Source of the DNA: Cupriavidus sp. 2SB
GTDB lineage: Bacteria > Pseudomonadota > Gammaproteobacteria > Burkholderiales > Burkholderiaceae
Length of the DNA: 64,000 nucleotides
Direction: 5' to 3'
NCBI RefSeq assembly: GCF_005503625.1
Contig: NZ_SCMX01000016.1
Span: 1 to 64,000 of the forward strand
The translations under genes and the position numbers were made by a program. The notes under the pieces are model-generated. The model ran no database searches, had not been told where the DNA came from, and saw only the letters and a list, made by a program, of their open reading frames with translations. Every line of letters starts with the position of its first letter. Position 1 is the first letter of the stretch. Shown here one piece after another: positions 34,884 to 42,791 of this stretch.

Positions 34884-35924
34884 TTACCTGGTCATGTATT
34901 GCTCGGGCTGAAACACCATTCCCGTCACCGCCCGGTGCGTATCCGGCTGTCCCAGCCACGTCGACCAGCCCAACTGTTCTTCCGCCCCAAGCACTGCGGC
35001 TGGTGCGGATTCTGGTTGCACCTGCAATTCCACCTCCCACTCGAACTCGAAGCCAATGAAGCTGCGGACCCATTCCACTAGCACGGGCAAATCACGCCCA
35101 TTGGGTGTAAAGGTGAGGTACTCCTGCAGTGCAAGTGGGCCGATCACGAGCCTGAACTTATGTTGCCGGTCGGGCACGGTTTCACCGAGCAACGCGCCTT
35201 GACCCAGGAGGCCGGCGACGCCCGGGCGTCCGAGATAGCTATGTTCACCAGGATCCAGTGCGATCCAGTGCAGCACATACTCCTCGAGACGTACCCTGAC
35301 GTCGAAGAATTGGGAGAGTGCCGCCACGATCCCGTCGGGGCAACGCGACTCGCGAACGTGATGGGCACTGGCGGCCAAGCGTGCGTGCGGCGGCAATGGG
35401 CTTCTGGCGATCTCGTCGGGATCGGCACCCGCCAGCCAGCCGATATAGCGCGAGAACACTTCCTCGTCGGCGCGATCGAGGCCTGCGGCGGACTGCGATC
35501 CTGCCCACGCCCGATAGAACTGCGTCAAGGCGCGATGATGAAAGACATCGAGGAACGCAGCAGTGGTGCCGTCGCGATGCGCCTCCGTACGCTCGCGGAC
35601 GATTTCTGTCATGTGGATCGGCAATGCACCGTTGGGCCCGAGTATGCCGAGACCGAACAACTGGATGCGCATGCGTTCTCCACCGACTTCGATCTTCGCG
35701 ATCTCTCGCGGCGCAAAGATCAACGATGCCGTCTGTCCGATGCGGTACGGTTCAGCTTGTGGACGTGGCGCGAACCCGACCGGCGGCAGTTCCGGATGCT
35801 GTGCGGAAAGTCCTCGCAGCAGACCGAGGAAACTCAGTTTCCAGGCGGGCTGGTCGGCATAACACTGTGAGCGCTTCGTTGTGCGGGCCGCCGGCGGGGC
35901 AATGGGGTCGTGTATCTGATACAT
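34884..35924 (-). CDS. tssG: T6SS baseplate protein TssG
   Basis: A 346-aa protein of the TssG (ImpH/VasB) family, with ERAYRIGQ-type residues (PQAEPYRIGQTASLIFAPRE), then GLGILGPNGALPIHMTEIV and RPGVAGLLGQGALLGETV. TssG binds TssF and TssK in the baseplate wedge. The ATG at 35924 is two bases past the tssF stop; a longer frame to 35963 overlaps tssF and is less likely. Confidence 0.92.
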   Translation of the reverse strand: MYQIHDPIAPPAARTTKRSQCYADQPAWKLSFLGLLRGLSAQHPELPPVGFAPRPQAEPYRIGQTASLIFAPREIAKIEVGGERMRIQLFGLGILGPNGALPIHMTEIVRERTEAHRDGTTAAFLDVFHHRALTQFYRAWAGSQSAAGLDRADEEVFSRYIGWLAGADPDEIARSPLPPHARLAASAHHVRESRCPDGIVAALSQFFDVRVRLEEYVLHWIALDPGEHSYLGRPGVAGLLGQGALLGETVPDRQHKFRLVIGPLALQEYLTFTPNGRDLPVLVEWVRSFIGFEFEWEVELQVQPESAPAAVLGAEEQLGWSTWLGQPDTHRAVTGMVFQPEQYMTR

Positions 35925-35926
35925 GC

Positions 35927-37807
35927 TTAAACCATACTGCGACCACCCATGCGTGGCCGCCAACGGTGGATCAAGCCACGTTCCATCGCATATAACTCCG
36001 TCTCGCTGAAGGCATTCACCGAAACGTGTCGAGCAAGGAAGTGCTCCAGCACCACGCCGAACAAATAAGGACTGATGCCGGAAAACCCGCTTTCATCCAC
36101 GGTCAACTGGCATTGCACGCCACGTCCATAGAGGATGGGGCCAGTGCCCTGCAGACGCCGCGTGACAGGCTTTACGCAGGAACCGATCAGGCTTTCGATC
36201 TGGCGCTGCTGGGAGGTGTCGCCGGCCGCGACGAACAGGCGGAGCATGCTGCGCAAGCCCTGACCACCTTCACGGTGGTCGAGATCCGTGAGCGAAAGGT
36301 AATTGAAGCCCAGTTGTCGGATCAGACGCCAAGCAGTCTCGCCTTCGGCAAACGGTGCACGCGGTGCGGAGGGTGGACGGATCAGCCCAACACTGGCAAC
36401 GGGGATGGAGTCGGGCGAGTGCAAATCGTTCACACCATCGCGAGGTAGCACGTTCGGCAGGTCGCGGTTTGTGGCCATCGCATCCACTGACAGGTAGCGC
36501 AGGTCATTGGCGTAGGGGGCTTCTTTCTGGTCCACGAGCGAGAGGAAGACTTCAGTACCGGTGTACGAAGTACGCGTGCCGTACTTGCGCGCGTGATCGG
36601 ACGCCAGGCGGCGCTCACGCCGCACCGAGAAGTAGCGGCCGTGATTGCCTTCATCGCTGTTGAGCGTAGCGAAGAGCGGTCGAAACTCCTTGGGCGTGCT
36701 GTGCTCATGAACCTGCCCCGACAGTTTCTGGACCGAGAAGATCTCATAGTCGAGCGGGCGCCGCCGGTCAGCTACGAGGTGAAACTCCGTCCGGCCAGGC
36801 TGGACCTCCATCCTGTCAGTGCGCATCGGAAAGAGATTGACGACGGGCGTGCAGAACAGCGCAAATTGGCGTGCATCTACCTGGCTGGCCAAGGTGCCAG
36901 GCGATTTGGAAAGCAGCACCACCAGTTCGACCTCGCGCTGGCTGACTTGGGCGAGACCCGCTGCGAGGCCATTCAGGCCGAAGAAGTAGAAGCGCTGCGG
37001 ACACGCGAAATATTCGTGCACAAGGTTGTGCCCGTGGAATTTATTCCATGCCAGCGGCAACGCGCTCTCCTCGGGAGCCATGCCCACATAGCTCAGCGCG
37101 TTGTGTGTCACGGCATGAACCCGCCCACTCATGGCCCCCGGTTGACCAATCAGCACGGCACAGCCGGCGCTATGCAGGAGTTCGAACAGATGTGAAGCCG
37201 TCTGGTCATTCCCGCTCAGATGGATCGGCAACGTATCGAGGCCGGTGCAGCGATCGAAGGTGATGTCTCGCGTCAACCGCAAGCGAAGGCGCAGTGCGCC
37301 CTGCACGGTGACATGGGCGGGGACATAGCGTTCCAGCCCATGGATGTCGGGAGGGATGCCCGTAAGCCGCGCTTCAGCAAGCTCGATGGGCCACAGCGAG
37401 ATCGGCTGGGTGGTACGGAACTCGCATTGCGTGGATTCGCCTGCCGGCGCATGCCCCATCAGTGCCGTGCCGCGAGGGACGGAAACGCCGCCCCTCAGGT
37501 CGCCTTCCTTGTGGCTTGGATAAAACTGCGCAACGGCAATTGCAGGCGTCGGTGCGATGTAGTTGGGATAGATCACTTCCAGAAGGCGCTGCGTAAAACG
37601 TGGAAACTCGGCGTCCAGCTTGATCTGCGTGCGCGCGGAAAGAAAGCAGAAGGCCTCGATCAGACGCTCGACATAGGGGTCCGCAACTTCAATACCGTGC
37701 ATCCCCAGGCGTCTGGCTACCTTGGGATGCTGTTGCGCAAATTCGCCGGATAGCTCGCGCATGTAGACGAGTTCCCGGTTGTAGTAATCGAGCAGTTTTG
37801 GATCCAT
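35927..37807 (-). CDS. tssF: T6SS baseplate protein TssF
   Basis: A 626-aa protein of the TssF (ImpG/VasA) family. It starts with the signature LLDYYNRELVYMRELSGEFA and contains ERLIEAFCFLSARTQIKLDAEFPRF. Full length for the family (about 580-630 aa). TssF forms the baseplate wedge with TssG and normally contacts TssE. Here the slot upstream, where tssE is often found, is too short to hold it. Confidence 0.95.
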   Translation of the reverse strand: MDPKLLDYYNRELVYMRELSGEFAQQHPKVARRLGMHGIEVADPYVERLIEAFCFLSARTQIKLDAEFPRFTQRLLEVIYPNYIAPTPAIAVAQFYPSHKEGDLRGGVSVPRGTALMGHAPAGESTQCEFRTTQPISLWPIELAEARLTGIPPDIHGLERYVPAHVTVQGALRLRLRLTRDITFDRCTGLDTLPIHLSGNDQTASHLFELLHSAGCAVLIGQPGAMSGRVHAVTHNALSYVGMAPEESALPLAWNKFHGHNLVHEYFACPQRFYFFGLNGLAAGLAQVSQREVELVVLLSKSPGTLASQVDARQFALFCTPVVNLFPMRTDRMEVQPGRTEFHLVADRRRPLDYEIFSVQKLSGQVHEHSTPKEFRPLFATLNSDEGNHGRYFSVRRERRLASDHARKYGTRTSYTGTEVFLSLVDQKEAPYANDLRYLSVDAMATNRDLPNVLPRDGVNDLHSPDSIPVASVGLIRPPSAPRAPFAEGETAWRLIRQLGFNYLSLTDLDHREGGQGLRSMLRLFVAAGDTSQQRQIESLIGSCVKPVTRRLQGTGPILYGRGVQCQLTVDESGFSGISPYLFGVVLEHFLARHVSVNAFSETELYAMERGLIHRWRPRMGGRSMV

Positions 37808-37811
37808 GTAG

Positions 37812-37997
37812 TCAGTGGGCGCGAGGTGACCGGAGTTGCTTGCGGCGGACCTTGAAATCCCGAGACACTCTGGCCTTCTCGAGGAGTGCCGGGCTTCGGG
37901 CCGAGCGAACCTGGCCGAGAGATCTGCGCCGCCGTTGATCCGGCAGTGTCAATCGGCAAGGTGTCTGGAACCAGGACGGTGTGTGAAACTCAATCAC
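37812..37997 (-). CDS. 61-aa basic ORF in the tssE position
   Basis: A GTG-started 61-codon frame that overlaps the end of tagJ by eight bases and stops four bases before tssF. It is very basic and arginine-rich (LPDQRRRRSLGQVRSARSPA) with no recognised domain. In HSI-I-type clusters tssE lies exactly between tagJ and tssF, but only about 180 bases are available here, too short for a gp25-like TssE of about 140-170 aa. It may be a real short protein, or a degraded remnant. Confidence 0.3.
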   Translation of the reverse strand: MIEFHTPSWFQTPCRLTLPDQRRRRSLGQVRSARSPALLEKARVSRDFKVRRKQLRSPRAH

Positions 37998-38817
37998 GGT
38001 TTTCCCCCGTAAAACTCAGCGTGTCCACGTCGAGCAATCCGATATCTCCCTTGTTGGTCATCCAGGTCTTCTGGCCCCGACCAAAGACTCCGGTATCACC
38101 AAGTTCGAGCCACTGTGTTTGCCGCGACAACCGGATCTCGTCGCTGCCGTGTTCCGATCCCGGGTAGCGGACCGGAACAAAGCCATGCACGACGGTATCG
38201 TCCATGAGCGTTGCGGTCACCGGCCGCCAGATCAGGTCCAGTAGTTCCTCGACCGGAGGCATGGCAAGCTTGCGAACTTGCGAGAAAGGTAGCCAGGTAT
38301 AGCGGCCCGCCGAGACGAGTTCGCAAGTGGGTCCCAGTCGCGTGTCGGAGTCTGTCATCCAGGCGAATGACGTGCCGTCGTGGTCTCCCACCGACATCGG
38401 TGCTTCCGTCAACGCCAGGTTACGGATGCGGTCTGCTCCGCATACATCGCCCGCTCCGCTGAGCGTCGCAGCCTCCCTGAGACGTCCCAGCCAATCCGGC
38501 ATGGGCATCAGCGCGCCCGGTTCCCGCTTGCCTTCGAAAACTTCGCTGCGGAAGACTTCAGACCGGACTAGTTCCCGATACAGATGTGCCCGATTCGCAA
38601 AGTCCGGTTTCAACTGTGTGGCAACTTGCAGCAGTCCGAGTGAGCGGGTCCAGGCGCCCACGATGCAGAGCCATTGAAATAATTGCCAACGCGCCTCGAA
38701 TGCAGTCGGGTGTTGGCGCACCAGGCGCTCGGCAGCGCCTACCGCCTTGGACGTCGTACCTACTTCTCCAAGTAGCTGGCTGAGATTCAGGCGGGCAGGG
38801 CTGCCGCCTGTTGTCAC
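37990..38817 (-). CDS. tagJ: T6SS accessory protein TagJ (ImpE/SciE family)
   Basis: A 275-aa protein of the ImpE family: a helical N-terminal TPR-like half (RLVRQHPTAFEARWQLFQWLCIVGAWTRSLGLL) and a C-terminal half with FAWMTDSDTRLGPTCELVSAGRYTWLPFSQV and WRPVTATLMDDTVVHGFVPVRYPGS, both diagnostic. In HSI-I systems TagJ binds TssB and helps recruit ClpV. The start is uncertain: a GTG at 38817, just past the tagK stop with GGA upstream, or the ATG at 38847, which gives 285 aa and overlaps tagK by 29 bases. Confidence 0.88.
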   Translation of the reverse strand: MTTGGSPARLNLSQLLGEVGTTSKAVGAAERLVRQHPTAFEARWQLFQWLCIVGAWTRSLGLLQVATQLKPDFANRAHLYRELVRSEVFRSEVFEGKREPGALMPMPDWLGRLREAATLSGAGDVCGADRIRNLALTEAPMSVGDHDGTSFAWMTDSDTRLGPTCELVSAGRYTWLPFSQVRKLAMPPVEELLDLIWRPVTATLMDDTVVHGFVPVRYPGSEHGSDEIRLSRQTQWLELGDTGVFGRGQKTWMTNKGDIGLLDVDTLSFTGENRD

Positions 38818-38818
38818 A

Positions 38819-39421
38819 TCATTTTCCAAGTTCGGCCCCTTCCGCATGGGCGAGGCGATAGGCACTGTCCATCGAGACAAGGTGATGCTCCCGCCGGGCA
38901 AGCGGCGCCGCAACGTCCTGGGGGCGTATGGAGACGATGTCTCCGGCAAAGAGGCGCAGGACGTCCGGCGCGCGTTCCACGGAGAACAGTTCATGACTCT
39001 CCAGAGATTCGATCGGATCGGTCAGCCGGTTGATGCTCGCAGACCCCTCAAGCAGTTCCAGCAAGCTGCTGTGGCAATGGCCTGCCGTGACCAACGAATG
39101 GAGCGGGTCCAACGCCGATTGTGTCGCCTCTGGCTCCACAGGCGCAGCGACCGGAGACCAATATTCGCTTACGTAGTTCGGATCGCGCAGCGCCGCCTCA
39201 GCTTCCCGCTTCAACTGCTCGAGCACATCAACCGGCGCGTCAACTCCTGCATCCGGCTGCGACGTAGTCGTCGAACATGCGGCGGAGGAGAGCAATGCAA
39301 ACGGATCGGATAGCTCTGGCAAGGATTGACCAAACACGCGGTCCGTATCCCGCAAGTCTTCGGAAGAAGGCGCCTCAGAGTCTCCTGTTGAAGAGGCCTC
39401 TTCCAAGTTCCGCATGTGCAT
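38819..39421 (-). CDS. tagK: T6SS-associated TagK-domain protein
   Basis: A 200-aa protein whose C-terminal half (VERAPDVLRLFAGDIVSI, then PLARREHHLVSMDSAYRLA) matches TagK-domain proteins found in Burkholderiales T6SS loci. The first 80 residues are acidic and probably disordered. No function is established for the family. AGGAG six bases before the ATG at 39421 gives a good ribosome binding site. It opens the left arm. Confidence 0.75.
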   Translation of the reverse strand: MHMRNLEEASSTGDSEAPSSEDLRDTDRVFGQSLPELSDPFALLSSAACSTTTSQPDAGVDAPVDVLEQLKREAEAALRDPNYVSEYWSPVAAPVEPEATQSALDPLHSLVTAGHCHSSLLELLEGSASINRLTDPIESLESHELFSVERAPDVLRLFAGDIVSIRPQDVAAPLARREHHLVSMDSAYRLAHAEGAELGK

Positions 39422-40022
39422 ACCTTTCTCCTGCTTATCGTTTCAAGCGCGGATGATAATCGCAATTCAAGGAGCTTAGGAACTATAAATTACTCAAGTT
39501 TATTAAAACTAAAGTCAGATTAATATTAATTTAAATTAATTATAAGGTTTCTGCTATTTACATATAACAATCAACCCAACTCCATTGATGAATTCACATA
39601 TTTGCAACCGAATTGTTAATTTTTCATATAAAAAACATAAACTACAACAGATTTTAACGAACTGTTCTCGCGTTAATCCTCAATATTTAATGGTATTGCG
39701 ATGTTGTCATTGCGCAAATAGCTGTCTCGTGTGATTTAGGATAATTATGAAATTGCACGATCGTCTAATTTCAAATAATCTAAAAAAGGTGTTTTTTAAA
39801 GCCGGTCGTCCGTGGCGGCTTCCGCGCCCCGAAAACATATCTGAAATCCGGTCAGGTGCCGCGCATCCACTAGAAATCTATCTGGCGGACGGAAAGCATG
39901 TGATCGGATACCTGTCCTCCCTGGCCCCGCGCCCACCGCCGCGAGAGCGGCCGGGAACCTCTTGGCCAGTACGGCTCCGATGCCGTGCGGCTCGCCTCAT
40001 ACACAACTCGTTGGAGGAATTG
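39422..40022. promoter_or_regulatory. AT-rich divergent promoter region of the T6SS arms
   Basis: About 600 bases without a convincing gene separate tagK from tssB. The stretch 39440-39745 is strongly AT-rich, with many TTAAT/AATTAA tracts, in contrast to the GC-rich genes on both sides. It is the only place from which both arms can be transcribed and is typical of promoters bound by H-NS-like silencers. From 39747 an ATG preceded by AGGA opens a frame that runs in frame into tssB, but 39747-40022 does not look like a TssB N-terminus and is treated as leader. Confidence 0.6.
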
Positions 40023-40556
40023 ATGTCTGTTGTGAATAGTTCGCAGAAATTCATTGCGCGAAATCGCGCACCGCGCGTGCAGATCGAGTACGACGTCGAG
40101 GTGTACGGGTCCGAGAAACGCATCGAGCTGCCGTTCGTCATGGGGGTGCTGGCGGACCTCTCGGGCCGGCCGGCAGAGCCACTGCCGCCTGTTGCCGACC
40201 GAAAATTTCTCGATATCGATATCGACAACTTTGATGAACGCATGAAGGCCATGAGGCCCCGTGCAGCATTCGCCGTTCCGAACACGTTGACGGGCGACGG
40301 CCAGTTGATGGTTGACATGACATTCGAAAGCATCGAGGACTTTTCTCCGGCCGCTGTGGCCGCCAAGGTCGATGCGCTCAGGCAACTTCTGGAGGCACGC
40401 ACCCAACTGGCCAATCTGCAGACCTATATGGATGGCAAGTCAGGCGCCGAATCGCTGATCAACCAGCTGCTGCAGGACCCGGCTTTGCTGCAGGCACTGG
40501 CCAAGGCGCCAAGGCCCCAGGCCACCGAGGGCGATAGCGACGTAGCCCAATCCTGA
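40023..40556 (+). CDS. tssB: T6SS contractile sheath small subunit TssB
   Basis: A 177-aa protein with the canonical TssB (VipA) opening SSQKFIARNRAPRVQIEYDVE, then ELPFVMGVLADLSG and VPNTLTGDGQLMVDMTFESIEDFSP. With TssC it forms the contractile sheath. GGAGG five bases upstream fixes the start at 40023. It opens the right arm. Confidence 0.96.
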   Translation: MSVVNSSQKFIARNRAPRVQIEYDVEVYGSEKRIELPFVMGVLADLSGRPAEPLPPVADRKFLDIDIDNFDERMKAMRPRAAFAVPNTLTGDGQLMVDMTFESIEDFSPAAVAAKVDALRQLLEARTQLANLQTYMDGKSGAESLINQLLQDPALLQALAKAPRPQATEGDSDVAQS

Positions 40557-40614
40557 CTGAAACAGCTGAAGAGATTCAGCGTCTTCGTGATCCAAACCAT
40601 TGATCGAGCAATCC

Positions 40615-42108
40615 ATGGCTTCCGCACAGCAGCATCAAGAACAGACCATCACGACCGTTGATCAGAGCGACTTCGCGTCACTGATCAACCGCGAATTCTC
40701 GCCCAAGACCGACCAGGCCCGTGAAGCGGTCGATCTGGCCGTCAAGACGCTTGCCGAACAGGCCCTGAAGTCAACCTTCACGATGAGCGACGATGCCTAC
40801 AAGAGCATCGAATCCATTATTGGTGCCATCGACACCAAACTCTCCGAGCAGATCAACCTCATCCTGCACCATCAGGACTTCCAGAAGCTGGAGTCCGCGT
40901 GGCGCGGCCTGCACCACCTGGTCTCGAACACGGAGACCGATGACAAGCTGCGTATCCGCGTGATGGATATGTCGAAGGAAGAACTACGCCGAACCCTGCG
41001 GCGCTACAAGGGCATCGGCTGGGATCAGAGCCCCTTTTTCAAGCGAATCTATGAAGAAGAGTATGGTCAGCTTGGGGGCGAGCCGTACGGCTGCCTCGTT
41101 GCCGACTACTACTTCGACCACACACCTCCCGATGTGGAGTTGCTCAGCTCGATGGCCAAGATCTCGGCCGCTGCCCACGCGCCGTTTATCGCTGGCGCGT
41201 CTCCATCCGTACTGCAGATGGATTCCTGGCAAGAGCTGGCTAACCCGCGCGATCTGTCCAAGATCTTCCAGAACCTGGAGTACGCGCCGTGGAACAGCTT
41301 GCGCAACTCGGAGGACGCACGCTACGTGGGTCTTGCGATGCCGCGATACCTGGCCCGTTTGCCGTATGGCATCAAAACCAATCCCGTGGATGAGTTCGAT
41401 TTCGAGGAGGACATCGACGGCGCAGACCATCGCAAGTACGTGTGGAGCAATGCGGCCTATGCGATGGCGGTCAATATCAACCGATCATTCAAGCTCTATG
41501 GCTGGTGCACGCTGATTCGGGGTGTGGAAAGCGGTGGCGTGGTGGAAAACCTGCCTTGCCACAGCTTTCCAACGGATGATGGCGGTATCGACATGAAGTG
41601 CCCAACCGAGATCGCCATCTCGGATCGGCGCGAGGCCGAACTGTCGAAAAACGGCTTCATCTCGTTGGTGCATCGGAAGAACACCGACTATGCCGCCTTC
41701 ATTGGTGCACAGTCATTGCAGAAGCCAGCCGAGTATTACGATGCAGACGCTACGGCCAACGCCAACCTGTCGGCTCGATTGCCGTATCTGTTCGCATGCT
41801 CGCGCTTTGCGCACTACCTCAAATGCATCGTCCGCGACAAGATCGGGGCGTTCAAGGAGCGCGAGGACATGCAGCGCTGGCTCAACGAATGGATCATGAA
41901 CTACGTTGACGCCGATCCGGCCAACTCGTCGCAGGAAACCAAGGCCCGTCGCCCGTTGGCCGCCGCCGAAGTAGTGGTCGAGGAGACGGACGGCAACCCG
42001 GGCTACTACAGCGCGAAGTTCTTCCTGCGCCCGCACTTCCAGCTCGAAGGCCTGACCGTCTCGCTGCGACTCGTGGCGCGTCTGCCTTCGGTCAAGGACG
42101 CCGCCTAA
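40615..42108 (+). CDS. tssC: T6SS contractile sheath large subunit TssC
   Basis: A 497-aa protein of the TssC (VipB/EvpB) family, with QDFQKLESAWRGLHHLVSNTE, YGCLVADYYFDHTPPDVELL, FIAGASPSVLQMDSWQEL and, near the end, NPGYYSAKFFLRPHFQLEGL. Full length. The ATG at 40615 follows tssB by 58 bases; an in-frame TTG at 40600 is less likely. Confidence 0.96.
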   Translation: MASAQQHQEQTITTVDQSDFASLINREFSPKTDQAREAVDLAVKTLAEQALKSTFTMSDDAYKSIESIIGAIDTKLSEQINLILHHQDFQKLESAWRGLHHLVSNTETDDKLRIRVMDMSKEELRRTLRRYKGIGWDQSPFFKRIYEEEYGQLGGEPYGCLVADYYFDHTPPDVELLSSMAKISAAAHAPFIAGASPSVLQMDSWQELANPRDLSKIFQNLEYAPWNSLRNSEDARYVGLAMPRYLARLPYGIKTNPVDEFDFEEDIDGADHRKYVWSNAAYAMAVNINRSFKLYGWCTLIRGVESGGVVENLPCHSFPTDDGGIDMKCPTEIAISDRREAELSKNGFISLVHRKNTDYAAFIGAQSLQKPAEYYDADATANANLSARLPYLFACSRFAHYLKCIVRDKIGAFKEREDMQRWLNEWIMNYVDADPANSSQETKARRPLAAAEVVVEETDGNPGYYSAKFFLRPHFQLEGLTVSLRLVARLPSVKDAA

Positions 42109-42217
42109 GGCATCCAAGAGAATCTTCGCAGCGCCCAACGGGCAGCCGGCGAGCACGGTCTGCGGGGCAACTGTGGCTTTGTTGGTAGTACCTATCTCAA
42201 CGTAAAGGAGCTTTGTA

Positions 42218-42703
42218 ATGGCACAGGACATCTTCCTGAAGATCAATGGGATCGACGGCGAATCGCAGGATTCGTCGCATAAGAACGAGATTGAAGTGCT
42301 GGCTTGGGAGTGGAGCATCGAGCAGCAGTCGAACATGCATGCCGGCAGCGGTGGCGGCGCGGGCAAGGCCACAGTGTCCGACCTGAAGTTCGATCACTTC
42401 ATCGATCGTGCTTCGCCGAACCTGATGAAGTACTGCCTGACCGGCAAGCATATCAACGAGGCTGTACTGGTGGTCCGCAAGGCCGGTGGCAACCCTTTGG
42501 AGTTTCTGAAACTCACCATGACGGACGTGCTGGTCACCCAGGTGGCGCCGAGGGGTTCGGTGGACGATGAGGTTCGTATGCGTGAGTCCGTGGCGCTCTC
42601 GTTCTCGAAAATCAAGCAGGAGTACGTTGTGCAGAACGCCCAGGGCGGTAGCGGTGGTGCGGTGACGGCCGGCTACGACATCAAGGGCAACAAGGAAGCT
42701 TGA
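42218..42703 (+). CDS. hcp: T6SS inner tube protein Hcp
   Basis: A 161-aa Hcp (TssD) with the usual opening AQDIFLKINGIDGESQDSSHKNEIEVLAWEW-type strands and a C-terminal KIKQEYVVQNAQGGSGG, in which the strand is typical. Hexamers stack to form the tube beneath VgrG and can carry small effectors. AAAGGAG lies seven bases before the ATG, the strongest ribosome binding site in the locus, as expected for an abundant protein. Confidence 0.96.
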   Translation: MAQDIFLKINGIDGESQDSSHKNEIEVLAWEWSIEQQSNMHAGSGGGAGKATVSDLKFDHFIDRASPNLMKYCLTGKHINEAVLVVRKAGGNPLEFLKLTMTDVLVTQVAPRGSVDDEVRMRESVALSFSKIKQEYVVQNAQGGSGGAVTAGYDIKGNKEA

Positions 42704-42791
42704 TAAATGCGCCTGCCGAAGCGCATCCAACATGCGCTTCGGCAGGCTATGCGAGCTTCCGTATGCGAAGCGTTCGTTGTGCAGGAGAACC

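Noticed and set aside
39747..40022. An in-frame 92-codon N-terminal extension of TssB with an ATG and AGGA upstream.
   Set aside because: The canonical TssB N-terminus begins at 40023 behind a strong GGAGG, and the extension has mixed codon use and no TssB features. It could still be a leader peptide.
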